Shown: one piece after another, positions 15,801 to 23,903 of the stretch
How the letters are laid out: every line of letters begins with the position of its first letter
How positions within the stretch are numbered: position 1 is the first letter of the stretch
Program-made: the position numbers and the translations under genes
Notes under the pieces: model-generated
What the model saw: the letters and a program-made list of their open reading frames with translations, nothing else
Databases searched by the model: none
Told to the model about the DNA's origin: nothing
Origin: a virus
Direction: 5' to 3' (one strand)
Virus record (IMG/VR): IMGVR_UViG_3300036819_000087
Span: 1 to 64,000 of that record
DNA length: 64,000 nt

Positions 15801-16485
15801 CCCGGTCCCCGGCGCCGCCGCCGGGCCCGTCTTTGATCCACCCGTGGGAGTAGCCGTGCGGGCCTTCCTTCCCGGCGAACTCGGGGTCGTCGAGGTCTTC
15901 GCCGGCGGCGTGGTGTTCGGCGAGGGACTTGACCAGCAGGTCAGCGCCGCCGACCTTCCCGGTGAACTCGGCGTGCCCATCCGACCCGGCGGCTTTGGCC
16001 AGCTCGACGTAGCAGCCCCGGTTCGCTGGCCGGTCCACCAGGCTGATTTCGGCGAGTTCACCGCCCTTGATGATCCCGCCGCGGGCTTTGCCGGTCACGT
16101 CCCGGACGATCAGCGGCTTCGCGATCCCCACCGAGAAGGCCCGCAGGTGGCCTTTCTCGCACATCATCCGGGCGACCGGTTCATCGATCGCGGCCTTGAC
16201 CCAGTGGGCGCGGTCACCGTCCCGGTCGATCTCGACTTTCACACCCGACCCGGCCGGCATGAGGCTGGCGTTGTGCTGGACCCGGACGTTCGGGCCGGTC
16301 TGGAACCACGCCTCCATCGCCTTGGCGGACCAGTCCGGGTCGACGATCTGCTCATCAGAGTCGACCTCGGGGGTGGTGGCCTTCCCGTAGACGTACAGGG
16401 TGCCGGTGGCGGGGTCGGTCTCCATCTTCTCGATGGGGAACGAGTGATAGTAGAGGTCGGGGTCGGCGGTGACGGCAGTGGCCAC
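12853..16485 (-). CDS. Capsid maturation protease fused to a very large scaffold-like region
   Basis: 1210 residues from GTG at 16485 (CGTAGGAGCTGTGTGGC context). Residues 1-165 are a prohead-protease domain: YVYGKATTPEVDSDEQIVDP, a conserved His in VRVQHNASLMPAG, HLRAFSVGI with the likely nucleophilic Ser, and ELAEISLVDRPANRGC. A GPHGYSHGW tag domain follows near residue 205. Then come low-complexity regions: a His/Glu/Ala repeat near 350-400 (HEAHEAHEAHEE), a DUF6582-like segment (ALPDSDFAGRDRSYPI), a DnaJ-type zinc finger (CTLCHGTKT, CPRCKGTGEIGG), a second zinc ribbon and a very acidic run near 690-740. The C-terminus is helical and could act as scaffold. Ordinary prohead proteases are 180-250 residues, so the length is exceptional. 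Confidence 0.85.
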   Translation of the reverse strand: MATAVTADPDLYYHSFPIEKMETDPATGTLYVYGKATTPEVDSDEQIVDPDWSAKAMEAWFQTGPNVRVQHNASLMPAGSGVKVEIDRDGDRAHWVKAAIDEPVARMMCEKGHLRAFSVGIAKPLIVRDVTGKARGGIIKGGELAEISLVDRPANRGCYVELAKAAGSDGHAEFTGKVGGADLLVKSLAEHHAAGEDLDDPEFAGKEGPHGYSHGWIKDGPGGGAGDREARNMQPGDSHVNGYVVGRLSNGAGGGYGVWQTRRGRAGDAARVVASQGDGEEWARGRGKTVTVELPEDVSVSFSPGDLAKLLDARREAEARMVGKDWTAWDEAHQGEQREAAGKKPDAHQLHVMHEVHEEHLAHLAHQHAEHDAHTAHEAHEAHEAHEEAEEEQAAAARHHTSSGRAKPAAKPEQHQTTAGNLAHAQAITRETAGKAAAADEVDEDDATSPAEPEPRKPRTRAKPMDDDPQETDPAAHAKLDDAQRSGPGAKSTSAQSAKRDFDPNVGGGTDRDALPDSDFAGRDRSYPIKTPQDVHDAATSIGRAGDSNYGPDKLRANITRIAHRKGPQFAARLPGSWQDGAGKAARVDTSEDLTTKSECTLCHGTKTIRDGHVKCPRCKGTGEIGGSPAEADVEKAGKRACKECGKNHHSDFDGSHCEGCGAKLPPARKAGDADAGAVEDTDLAKGKTDDDGGDDLAEDDTASGDDPDDGEDDGDDGDESPEDDDDEDDEASDAKASKAGKPSPGDGVRGEHTTPVPKHREPDGQAIEALEHDARLPTDPDADYEKAAHSRFKTLGVPGDLGRLHDLTCAAYHPADVAKAHPGATLANVVDTDEWARAAFTAATSAPLDEAAKSQVLWQDAVMLKAADPIVLAEVGEAVHKAFQDANPGPGHAPTPSELSPGRFNRPYITAGHAAPSPGHKEPNTARVPASDITAAEFDRGALTAGHAADSPSNKSGRLFYRNTARDQVHQALAAIHDHIAQTFPSLCPMAGSGDAAAAAPAAEGHKSASAGDGDGFGGQDADGLAYDAEGTRKWLAEQVIKGDMPVNEAREVLGLPPLGFPASVPVNATWTGKAAGAGAGAYSPDLIKEALAEVTVPLLARLDEQGEVLARQARLLRKQGKMLNALAEEPDQGVAPYRGPAFPNPASMAPVGSIENPTVTKAAERSQMAVMRNLADEWRNSPDPAMRERAWQALSGQLGIAGNGTTHQ

Positions 16486-16553
16486 ACAGCTCCTACGGGG
16501 ATGGGCGTGTCGGATCGGTAAACAGGGGGCCGGTGGGCCGGTGGGCTGGCAGG

Positions 16554-16763
16554 ATGACCGCCATGTTGCTGAGACTGTTCAGGCAGTGGCGGGCGGGGCG
16601 GGATGTGTGCGCCTGCGGGTGTCCCCGGCTCGCTCACCGGCACCACAACCACGGTTCGAATTGCGGCCGGCATCCGTGGTGCACGCGGTTCCACCAGCCC
16701 GGGGCGTGGCGGTGGGTGATCGCCCGTGACGGCCTGCCGATCCGGGCGCCCAAACGGCGGTGA
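16554..16763 (+). CDS. Cys/His-rich miniprotein
   Basis: 69 residues from ATG 16554 (or 16563). Contains VCACGCPRLAHRHHNHGSNC, GRHPWC and a basic C-terminus (APKRR), a probable zinc-binding fold. First of a two-gene plus-strand moron cassette between the protease and the convergent virion genes; its stop overlaps the next GTG start. Confidence 0.5.
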   Translation: MTAMLLRLFRQWRAGRDVCACGCPRLAHRHHNHGSNCGRHPWCTRFHQPGAWRWVIARDGLPIRAPKRR

Positions 16764-17101
16764 CCCCGGAAGACATTGAGGTCCTGCTGGCCGCTGAGGC
16801 GATCGGGCGGGACTGCTGGCTGGCCGGGCTGCGGGTCAGGTACGGGCTCCGCTGCCACGGGCAGCCCAACCCGGTCCATGTCGGCTGGCCGACGCCGCAG
16901 CGGCCCGCGTGGGAATTTGTGATGGAGGGGACAGCGGTCGTGTCGCTGGACGGGGAACACTGGTGGGCGGTCCCCGGCGGGATGGAACTCGGCGAGTTCC
17001 TTGGCCGGCTACGGGCCGGCGAGCCCGACCCACACCAGGTTGGAGACAGTGTTGCTGGACGGGGTGACGTTGGTGAGGCTGGTCAGCCCGGTCCCGTTTG
17101 A
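16760..17101 (+). CDS. Moron protein of unknown function
   Basis: 113 residues, GTGA-coupled to the miniprotein before it. The first 85 residues look like a real alpha/beta protein (PEDIEVLLAAEAIGRDCWLA, LRVRYGLRC, VSLDGEHWWAVPGGMELGEF). The last 30 overlap the convergent gene at 17009 antisense by 93 bp and may be poorly conserved. No family recognised. Confidence 0.55.
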   Translation: MTPEDIEVLLAAEAIGRDCWLAGLRVRYGLRCHGQPNPVHVGWPTPQRPAWEFVMEGTAVVSLDGEHWWAVPGGMELGEFLGRLRAGEPDPHQVGDSVAGRGDVGEAGQPGPV

Positions 17102-17608
17102 CGCGGCCCGGTAGTTCGCCGCCGAAAGAGCCACGTTCGGGATCGAACTGGTCTGGGTGCCGACCTGCCGGATGGTGGGCTGGGACCCGGCCAGGTTCGA
17201 CAAGATCGGCACCCACACGAACGGGATCGACGCCGGGTCGAGGCTGACCACCGTGCCGTAGGGGATCTGCTGCGCGTTCGCTCCAGTGAACTGGGCCGCG
17301 CAATCCGCCGAACTGGTGATCACCGACCCGGCCGGTGACATGAGACCCATGAACGTGCCGGTGCTGGTGCCGCTGCCCGCGGTCGCGTTGATGATCCACA
17401 CCGACGACACCTGGCAGGCGGCCCGGACCGGGACCTTGATCAGGTACTGGGTGCCTTTGGTGAACGTGAACGTGCCCGCGATCGCCCCCGGGCTGTCACT
17501 GGCGGCGACCAGGTTGTTATCCGGGGGGAGCCAGGGGACACCAGCGAACGGGGACTGGGCAGTCGCTTCCAGGAGCGGCACCGTCGGCAGACCAGCGAGT
17601 GGGGGCAT
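17009..17608 (-). CDS. Probable virion beta-protein (tail/fibre type)
   Basis: 199 residues. The pattern PWLPPDNNLVAASDSPGAIA, TFTKGTQYLIKVPVRAA, VSSVWIINATAGSGTSTG, then a C-terminal FRIP-like ANYRAASN / TGLTSL, is typical of actinophage minor structural beta-proteins. Follows the SGNH-hydrolase gene with one base between stop and start, so the two are co-expressed. Function by context only. Confidence 0.6.
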   Translation of the reverse strand: MPPLAGLPTVPLLEATAQSPFAGVPWLPPDNNLVAASDSPGAIAGTFTFTKGTQYLIKVPVRAACQVSSVWIINATAGSGTSTGTFMGLMSPAGSVITSSADCAAQFTGANAQQIPYGTVVSLDPASIPFVWVPILSNLAGSQPTIRQVGTQTSSIPNVALSAANYRAASNGTGLTSLTNVTPSSNTVSNLVWVGLAGP

Positions 17609-17609
17609 G

Positions 17610-19199
17610 TCAGGCCGCCGTCAGTTCGGTGATCCCGGGCTGCCCGGTGATCGCGTTGAACAAGGTCCGGGCGATGTCACCGTGCCCGGCCCGGTACGGA
17701 TGCACGCTGGTGACCGCGGTCAGGTCGAGCGCTGACGCGGCCGCGTTGCTCCCCCACCATTCACCCACGTCCATGTAGGCGGCATAGTCGTTGCCGAGCG
17801 CATAGTCGAGGAGCGTCGCATAGTACTGGTCCTGGGTGCTGCCGCTGCCCGCACCGTTGGGGTTACGGGGAGAGGCCAGGGCCAGCACCGACCAGCCGTC
17901 CGTGATGGCCTGCCCAATGAACTGGCCCATCCACGTCGTGTAGAGGGACAGGGTCACGTCGTTTTGGGTCGAAGCGCCGCCGCCGGCCTGGAACTGCTGG
18001 TCGTTGGCCCCGAACTCGGCGATCACCAGCCCGGTGGCACCCATCCAGCTTGTTTGCGCCCAGTCGTAGCAGGCGCGGGCCGCGGCGGTCTGGTTGGAGC
18101 TCGACGAGGCCTGGTTCAGCGTCCCGGACACCTGCCCGCCCAGCAGGTCCCCGGACACGTAGCCGGGCTGGCCGATCCGGTGGACGAGCACGCCGGGCTG
18201 CCCGGTTTGCATGTTGAACCCGGCCAGGTAGGACTGGGCGGTCGCGGGGGCGGTGAGGGTGATGGTGTCGCCGGGCTGGACCGCAATGTTGGTGGTCACG
18301 GCCCGGCCGGTGTTGGTCAGCGTCGTCAGGCTGGCGTTCGATACGGTCACCGACCCGGTCTGACTGTAGAGCAGGGACACGTCGTCGAGGCCGGACCCGC
18401 CGGTGTTGAACGCGGCGGTCTGGTTGGCCTGGATCACCCCGACCACATACACCCCGGCCGGAACCGTCAGGCTGACGGTGTTCCCGGACCCGTGGACGAT
18501 CCGGGGCCCGTGCCTGAGAGGGACACAGGGCCAGTTGTTGTTGCTGGTCCCACCGCTCCAGGTGACCCGGGAGTCGTCCGCGAACCAGAACCCCTCCCCC
18601 GGATACGACCCGAACCTGAGCGCCAGCAGGGCCCGCAACTGGCCGGCCCACCCGTTCGCGTTGTCGGGGAGGTTGGAGAAGGCGGACAGGTTGTTGTCGC
18701 CGCCCTGCCCCGCGGTGATCGAGTCGCCGACGCACACGATGGGGACCTGGGAGAACAGGGAGTCGCCGAGCGCGGCCCGCCACCGGCGCAGCCCGGTCGG
18801 GGAGTACAGGGTGGGGCGGGGGGTGATCGAGGAGTAGAGGTGCCCGTCGGTGCCGGTGGTCGCGACCGTGGCCAGGAACCCCGCGGTGACCACCTGGTTG
18901 ACCGTGAACCCCGCGCTGTGAGCCACCGGGGCCGAGTTTTCCGCGCCGCGGGTCACCGTCCAGGTGGTGCCCGACACGTTGGTGACCGCGATGATCTCGC
19001 TGGCCAGGGCGAGGACCGCGTCGGCGACGTGGAACTGGCCCGGCGGGCTCGAACTGGACGAGGCAGGCGGGAACAGAGCCGACGAGGCCACCGTCCAGTT
19101 CTCAACCGTCCCCGCCGCCGGGGCTGTGGTCCCACCCGAAACCACCGTGGTGGCGGCCTGGTTCTCGCCGTTGAACAGTTCAACGGTCGCCGCGGTCAT
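17610..19199 (-). CDS. Virion-associated SGNH/GDSL hydrolase
   Basis: 529 residues, ATG at 19199. Residues about 1-120 are the shared beta module (ADAVLALASEIIAVTNVSGT, TWTVTRG, AHSAGFTVNQVVTAG), likely for virion attachment. The catalytic part shows SGNH block I (VCVGDSITAGQGGDN, Ser160), block III (EFGANDQQF, Asn near 399) and block V near residue 498 (SVHPYRAGH, His). A jelly-roll insertion lies between blocks I and III (residues about 230-330). SGNH enzymes in tail proteins hydrolyse esters, often deacetylating surface polysaccharide at adsorption. ATGA overlap with 19196 places it in a virion surface set. Confidence 0.8.
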   Translation of the reverse strand: MTAATVELFNGENQAATTVVSGGTTAPAAGTVENWTVASSALFPPASSSSSPPGQFHVADAVLALASEIIAVTNVSGTTWTVTRGAENSAPVAHSAGFTVNQVVTAGFLATVATTGTDGHLYSSITPRPTLYSPTGLRRWRAALGDSLFSQVPIVCVGDSITAGQGGDNNLSAFSNLPDNANGWAGQLRALLALRFGSYPGEGFWFADDSRVTWSGGTSNNNWPCVPLRHGPRIVHGSGNTVSLTVPAGVYVVGVIQANQTAAFNTGGSGLDDVSLLYSQTGSVTVSNASLTTLTNTGRAVTTNIAVQPGDTITLTAPATAQSYLAGFNMQTGQPGVLVHRIGQPGYVSGDLLGGQVSGTLNQASSSSNQTAAARACYDWAQTSWMGATGLVIAEFGANDQQFQAGGGASTQNDVTLSLYTTWMGQFIGQAITDGWSVLALASPRNPNGAGSGSTQDQYYATLLDYALGNDYAAYMDVGEWWGSNAAASALDLTAVTSVHPYRAGHGDIARTLFNAITGQPGITELTAA

Positions 19200-19528
19200 G
19201 GCGTGATCTCCAGGAGCACCGGTTGCTGGACCGGCACCTCGGGGCTGTCGGTGACCTTGATCCACACCAGCCACATGCCCACCGATAGGGCGGTGCCGCC
19301 GTTCGCGGGCCCGACCAGTGCCTGCGCCCAGTAGGCCGGGCCGGGGAACGTCTCCCACGACCCGGTGACCCAATCAGAGCTGGTGGGGGTGACCTGCGGG
19401 TAGGTTTCGCGGGTGAACGCGAACTGGACCTCGTCGCTGGTCGGGTCGTAGCCGTCGGGGCTTTTGACCGTGACCTGAACCTGCACATACTGGGTAGACA
19501 GGGCCGACTGGGTCAGCATGTTCGGCAC
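19196..19528 (-). CDS. Small virion-module protein
   Basis: 110 residues. One beta-rich domain (LSTQYVQVQVTVKSPDGYDP, VQFAFTRETYPQ, GMWLVWIKVTDSPEVPV), typical of the small proteins that accompany tail or fibre genes. Coupled to the SGNH gene by ATGA and separated by three bases from the large repeat protein. No family identified. Confidence 0.6.
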   Translation of the reverse strand: MPNMLTQSALSTQYVQVQVTVKSPDGYDPTSDEVQFAFTRETYPQVTPTSSDWVTGSWETFPGPAYWAQALVGPANGGTALSVGMWLVWIKVTDSPEVPVQQPVLLEITP

Positions 19529-19531
19529 GAT

Positions 19532-21760
19532 TTATCCGCCTCCCCTTGATGGCCCGGACGGCCACTTCCACGAGCTGGTCACCGTCTCCCACGTGTGCCG
19601 CGCCGCCCCGGCCACCCACCGGAACCGCGCCTGCCCCGTGCTGTAGATGACCGTGATTTTCTTCGGGATGAACGCGGCCATGCTGGCGGCGGTGTGCAGC
19701 ACAGCGGCGACGACGACCGGGAACACCCGCCCCGCATGCCCGGCCACACCGACCAGGCCGGCCAGCCGGGCGGACATGACCCGCCGGGCTACCGCCGACG
19801 TGGCGGCCGTCGCGGCATGGACGGCGGCCAGCCCCCGCACCGTGGCTGCCGACGTGGCCAGCGTCGCGGCGGCGGCCACCTGCCGCACCCGGGCCGAGGC
19901 CACCGACGAGGCCGAGGTGACAGTGGCGGACAGGGCGCGGGCCACGACCCGGGCCGTGCTGGCCGAGGTGGTGAGGGTGGCGGCCTGACGCTGCCACACC
20001 GACCGGGCCGTGCTGCCCGCCACGGTCACCGTCGCGGCCAGGACCTTGCCGGGGTTCGCGGACCGGGCTCCGGTCAGCGCGGCCAGCGCGGTCAGCGTGA
20101 TCTGCCGGACCTTGATCATGGCCGCCGACGCGGCCGTGCCGATCGTGGCGGCCAGGTCGACCGCTTGCCGGCGGCCCGCCGACCCGGCCACGTTGACGAG
20201 GCCAGCCAGGTGGAGGGACCGTGCCACCTGACTGGCCAGGCTGCCCGCAGTGGTCATGGCCGCGGCGAGGGCGCGGCCGGTGCGGGACTGGACAGCCGCG
20301 GCCGTCACCACCTGCCCGGCCAGCGCGATCAGGTGCACCGCAGCGGCCGCCAGCGTGCCCGCCGCGGTGACTGTGGCGGCGACCGCACGGCCGGCCCGGC
20401 GGGAAACCCCACTCGAGAGATTCGCGACCGCGGCCAGGACCCGGCCCGTGACGCTGGCCAGCCGGGCGGCCGTGGCCACCTGCCCGGCCAGCGGCTTCCC
20501 AGCCTGCCGGCCAAGGCTGCCCGTGGTGGCCACGGCCGCCGCCAGCCCCCGCCCCGTACGTCGCGCCTGGAACGCCCCTACCGTCGTCTGCGCGGCCAGG
20601 GTCAGAAGGTGCGCAGCCCCGGCCGTCAGCGCGCCCACGGCCGTGACGCTGGCAGCCAGGGCACGTTTCGCCTGCCGGGTCAAGGTCGCGGCCGTGGCCA
20701 CTGTCGCGGTGAGGGCCCGGCCGGCCCTCCGCGTGATCGCCGCGGCCGTGGCCAGCGTCGCGGCCAGCACGAGCGTGAACGCTGACGACGACGGCAGCAG
20801 AGGCCGCCCCGGGTTGGCCAGGCCGGGCTGCATGTAGCCGGGAACGGCAGGGAACCCCTTGTTCAGCGGCCGCGGTATCCACCCGCCCGCCCCGGTCAGC
20901 GTCGCGGCCAGCACCCGGGCCACGCGGCGGGTCACCGACGAGGCCGTGACCACCGTGGCGGGCAGCGGCTTGCCCGCCCGGCTGGACCTGGCCGCCGCCG
21001 TGGCCACCGACGAGGCCAGCGGCTTCCCTGCCCGGCCGGCCCGGGTGGAGGTCACGTTGACCGAACTGGTCACGGTCAGGTCGTGGGTGACCGGGCCGGT
21101 GCCGCCGGCGAGGACCTCGGCGCCGATCGACGCCCACCAGTCGCTGCCGTTGATCTGCCACGCGACCGTCACCGGCGACCCGGTCGAGGGACTGGTCGCC
21201 CCGGCTGCGTTCCCGGCCGCCGAGTTGGGTGAGAAGTCGCTGATCCATTGGGAGGTGGCCGGGCTCGTGGGCGGGTTCAGCGCTGACCCGCAGCACGCCC
21301 CCGCGTCGACGATGTTCCCCGACGTGGTCGCAGTGATCGTGGTAGACGCGGTGCCGCCGGACCCGAAATCGGTCACTGGCGTGCCGATCCCGGTGGTCTG
21401 GTCGGCGCCGAGGTAACTGGTCGACCCGGCCTCGACCGACCCGTCCGGGGCCGTGTTCATCGTGGCGACCACCGACGCGGAACCGGCCGGCGGGTTGATC
21501 AGTTTCCACAGCGTCGTGTAGCCGGCGGTCTGGTCGTTGGAGTGGACCGGGCCGGCGGCCAGCGTCATCGCCGACCCGCCGTAGGTGACCCCGGTGACCG
21601 TATAGGCGGAGTCGTTCTGGTCGTCGGCGCCGACGGTGACCCGGGCCAGCAGGAGCCCACCAGACCCGGAACCCATCACATGCGGCCAGGAGATACTCGA
21701 CGGGGCGGTCGCGGCCGTACCAGCCGAACCAGGGCCGACCGTGTCGAATGCCAGGGTCAC
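19532..21760 (-). CDS. 742-residue repeat-containing virion protein
   Basis: Residues 1-225 resemble a lectin-like/jelly-roll domain (AYTVTGVTYGGSAMTL, WKLINPPAGSASVVATM, SVEAGSTSYLGADQTTG, WQINGSDWWASIGAEVLAGG). Residues about 235-690 are made of many degenerate repeats of the form R-x-(A/G)-(G/R)-(K/R)-x-L-A-A-T-V-x-T-A-A-x-(L/V)-(T/A)-R, about 16-20 residues each and Ala/Val/Thr-rich. The last 40 residues (ITVIYSTGQARFRWVAG) look globular. The repeats would form regular strands or a long fibre. The virion context and N-terminal domain suggest a fibre or spike. Another frame of similar length is only a shadow. Confidence 0.7.
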   Translation of the reverse strand: MTLAFDTVGPGSAGTAATAPSSISWPHVMGSGSGGLLLARVTVGADDQNDSAYTVTGVTYGGSAMTLAAGPVHSNDQTAGYTTLWKLINPPAGSASVVATMNTAPDGSVEAGSTSYLGADQTTGIGTPVTDFGSGGTASTTITATTSGNIVDAGACCGSALNPPTSPATSQWISDFSPNSAAGNAAGATSPSTGSPVTVAWQINGSDWWASIGAEVLAGGTGPVTHDLTVTSSVNVTSTRAGRAGKPLASSVATAAARSSRAGKPLPATVVTASSVTRRVARVLAATLTGAGGWIPRPLNKGFPAVPGYMQPGLANPGRPLLPSSSAFTLVLAATLATAAAITRRAGRALTATVATAATLTRQAKRALAASVTAVGALTAGAAHLLTLAAQTTVGAFQARRTGRGLAAAVATTGSLGRQAGKPLAGQVATAARLASVTGRVLAAVANLSSGVSRRAGRAVAATVTAAGTLAAAAVHLIALAGQVVTAAAVQSRTGRALAAAMTTAGSLASQVARSLHLAGLVNVAGSAGRRQAVDLAATIGTAASAAMIKVRQITLTALAALTGARSANPGKVLAATVTVAGSTARSVWQRQAATLTTSASTARVVARALSATVTSASSVASARVRQVAAAATLATSAATVRGLAAVHAATAATSAVARRVMSARLAGLVGVAGHAGRVFPVVVAAVLHTAASMAAFIPKKITVIYSTGQARFRWVAGAARHTWETVTSSWKWPSGPSRGGG
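19690..21060 (-). repeat. Degenerate tandem protein-coding repeats in the 742-residue gene
   Basis: Recurring R(A)GKPLAASVATAA-type units, varied in DNA sequence but held in protein pattern. They account for roughly 1.35 kb of the gene. Confidence 0.7.
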
Positions 21761-21815
21761 ACGTCACCCCCTGGCCCTCCAGGCATACGCGACGGACCAG
21801 GAGCAGGGTGTTCGA

Positions 21816-22502
21816 TTATTGCGGTATAAGCTGGGCACTTGCCGTAAATTGTATCGAATCACCGGAGTTGAGCGCCAACCCAGTGAAGCTGGCGTGGAGG
21901 AACAACTGCTCGGAGATCGCGGTGCCGCCGGGCCCGTCGCCGGCGGTGATCACGTCGGCGGTCGCGATCGACCCGAACGCGGTCGACCCGTTCTGTGCCC
22001 GGGCCACCGTCAGCGACGTGCCACCAGAACCGGTGAGGACCTGGAGAACTTCGGAGTCGACCTGGATGAACGTCGAGTTCGCCGGGGTGTAGTTCGCGGC
22101 GATCGTCAGCGTCGTCCCCGAGGTGGAGGCGACTGCGGCCCCACCGGTCACTGTCGAGGAAAACGGCTTGGTGGTGGTGTTGAACAGGCCCATCTCCGAG
22201 ATGGTTTCGGCAGTGCCCGCAGTGATCGTGCCGACCGCCTGATACGTGTCCTCACTGAACACGGTCGTGGTCAGGCTCGACCCGGACGGCGTGATCCGGG
22301 CCTCGGGCGCCTCATGGAACAAGCCCACGTCACTGGTCGCTGCGGACCCGGCACCGAGCCCGAACCCGGCGTTGCCCGAGTTCCCGCCGAGCCCCCATCC
22401 CATGTCCGCGGGCAGGGTCCCGTACTTGGTGCCCGCAAGGTTGAAAAACCGGTCCATGATCATGGACGCGCCCGTGCGGGTGACGTGCACAAAGTTGGCC
22501 AC
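21816..22502 (-). CDS. Virion protein with shared beta module
   Basis: 228 residues from GTG at 22502 in the AGGGGCTGTGTGGC context. N-terminus VTRTGASMIMDRFFNLAGTK, then ISEMGLFNTTTKPF, a pattern found in actinophage minor structural proteins. Residues about 115-190 are the shared module (GTTLTIAANYTPANSTFI, EVLQVLTGS, TSLTVARAQNGSTA). The C-terminus LNSGDSIQFTASAQL closes a beta sandwich. First gene of the probable surface-protein set downstream of the tagged cargo genes. Confidence 0.6.
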   Translation of the reverse strand: MANFVHVTRTGASMIMDRFFNLAGTKYGTLPADMGWGLGGNSGNAGFGLGAGSAATSDVGLFHEAPEARITPSGSSLTTTVFSEDTYQAVGTITAGTAETISEMGLFNTTTKPFSSTVTGGAAVASTSGTTLTIAANYTPANSTFIQVDSEVLQVLTGSGGTSLTVARAQNGSTAFGSIATADVITAGDGPGGTAISEQLFLHASFTGLALNSGDSIQFTASAQLIPQ

Positions 22503-22509
22503 ACAGCCC

Positions 22510-22770
22510 CTATCTGGCTATTTGCCGGTTGGTTCGCTTGATCCGCCGGTCGGCCAGGCGGGAGCCGGCCAGCCGCCACCACGCCGCCTTGACGGGGTTG
22601 CTGTATGTCGCGGCCACCACCCCGAGATCGTGGACGACCGCCGGTTCCGTGTTCCCGCACCCGCCGCACGGCCGGCCCGGGTCACGGCGGTACCCGCACC
22701 GGTCGCAGCCGCGGATGACCACCGCGGCGACCTCGGCCTGCCCGAACGGGACCGCACCGGGCCCGTTCAC
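22510..22770 (-). CDS. Zinc-ribbon miniprotein
   Basis: 86 residues. RGCDRCGYRRDPGRPCGGCGN gives four Cys in two CxxC pairs; a basic helix ends the chain (ADRRIKRTNRQIA). Translationally coupled (ATGA) to the tagged protein at 22767. Confidence 0.6.
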   Translation of the reverse strand: MNGPGAVPFGQAEVAAVVIRGCDRCGYRRDPGRPCGGCGNTEPAVVHDLGVVAATYSNPVKAAWWRLAGSRLADRRIKRTNRQIAR

Positions 22771-23903
22771 CGCCGCCGGCCCAGTTCCTCGTCCAGGCCC
22801 TGCCGGTCCATCGCCGCCTGGATCAGCCGCAGAGACGACGCCGGGACACGGCCGCCACTGCGGGCCTGCCGCTGAAATTCGAGGTTCGCGGCAGCGAGCT
22901 GGCGGGGGGTGAGCGCGGCGACGAACTGGTCCCGCAGGCTCGGTTTCAACGCCCGCAACGTACTGGTCACCGCCCCGCCGTCCTTAGCCTGGGCGGCCAT
23001 CCGAGCGATCGTCTCCGACTGGTCCGGTTTGGGTGCCCGGGACTGGCGGGCGGATGGTTTCCCTGCGAGCCGGTCCCGGATCATCTGGTGGGTGTCGGAC
23101 ACTTCCCCGTGGCGGCCGAGCGTGTCGGCTACATGGGTGAGGTACGAGTCCGCGGCCCGGGCCTCGGCGTCGGACAAGCCGGCCACGGCTTGCCGGCGGC
23201 CGCGTACCCCCCCGGTCGCGCCCCTGGACTCGATGAAATTGACGGCAGACTTGCCCGGGTCGGCGCCCTGCCGGCCCATCGCGGCACCGCCGCGGGCGTG
23301 GAAGTCAGCGACCCGCTCGGCCGCTGGCCGGGTGTCCTCACCGAGGCGGCGTGGTGGCTTGGCGGCGGCGTCGCTGGCCATCACGCCGAGGAGGTCCACC
23401 CCGGCGGCGGCGTGCTGCGCTTGTGATTCGCGGCGGCTTTGCCGGCTGCCTGGCACGTCGAACAGGGACAACGGCTCGGACTCGTCGAAATCTTGCCGCC
23501 GCATCGCCGTCCAGTCCCGGCCACCGGTCTGCCCGGCCGGGGCTGCGGCCTCGGCCGACAGCAGGTCGCCTTGCTGGCTACCCCGGCCCGGTTTGACGGA
23601 AGGGGCCGGGTTGTCGGTGGCCAGGCCGCGCGGCACGAAGTGGCCCGCACCGTTGCCGCCCCGCCCCGCGCCGGGACGGTGCTCGAAGCTGTGCTCGGCC
23701 CCGGAGTCGAACCGGACCCGCACCTTCCGGCCGCCGACGCCGGTGACGCGCCCTCGGCCGAGTTCGGGGTGCTCGATCTGGCCGCCCCCTCCGGGGATGC
23801 CGACGAAAATCCACCCGTGGATGTAGCCGTGGGGGCCGACCTTGAGGAGGTCGGCGAGCTGGGCGGCGGTCATCCGGGTCGGGGTGTCACTGGTCACCGT
23901 CAC
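22767..23903 (-). CDS. Tagged (GPxGYxHGW) virion-cassette protein, unknown C-terminus
   Basis: 378 residues from GTG 23903, overlapping the Nudix gene stop. Residues 21-90 form the tag domain ([17 protein letters not shown], then [20 protein letters not shown]), which looks like a small SH3-type barrel. The remaining about 280 residues are largely polar and helical ([51 protein letters not shown]). They resemble no toxin family I know. By analogy with the linked genes, which end in ART, kinase or Nudix domains, the C-terminal part may be another effector. Confidence 0.65.
   Translation of the reverse strand: MTVTSDTPTRMTAAQLADLLKVGPHGYIHGWIFVGIPGGGGQIEHPELGRGRVTGVGGRKVRVRFDSGAEHSFEHRPGAGRGGNGAGHFVPRGLATDNPAPSVKPGRGSQQGDLLSAEAAAPAGQTGGRDWTAMRRQDFDESEPLSLFDVPGSRQSRRESQAQHAAAGVDLLGVMASDAAAKPPRRLGEDTRPAAERVADFHARGGAAMGRQGADPGKSAVNFIESRGATGGVRGRRQAVAGLSDAEARAADSYLTHVADTLGRHGEVSDTHQMIRDRLAGKPSARQSRAPKPDQSETIARMAAQAKDGGAVTSTLRALKPSLRDQFVAALTPRQLAAANLEFQRQARSGGRVPASSLRLIQAAMDRQGLDEELGRRR

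Noticed and set aside
14515-16521. Plus-strand open frame of 668 codons opposite the protease-scaffold gene
   Set aside because: Antisense to a gene with clear protease and zinc motifs; its own translation is low-complexity and motif-free.
19374-21767. Minus-strand open frame of 797 codons overlapping the 742-residue gene
   Set aside because: It is the neighbouring frame of the repeat gene; translation is His/Arg/Gly-rich noise, whereas the 742 frame shows ordered domains and repeats.
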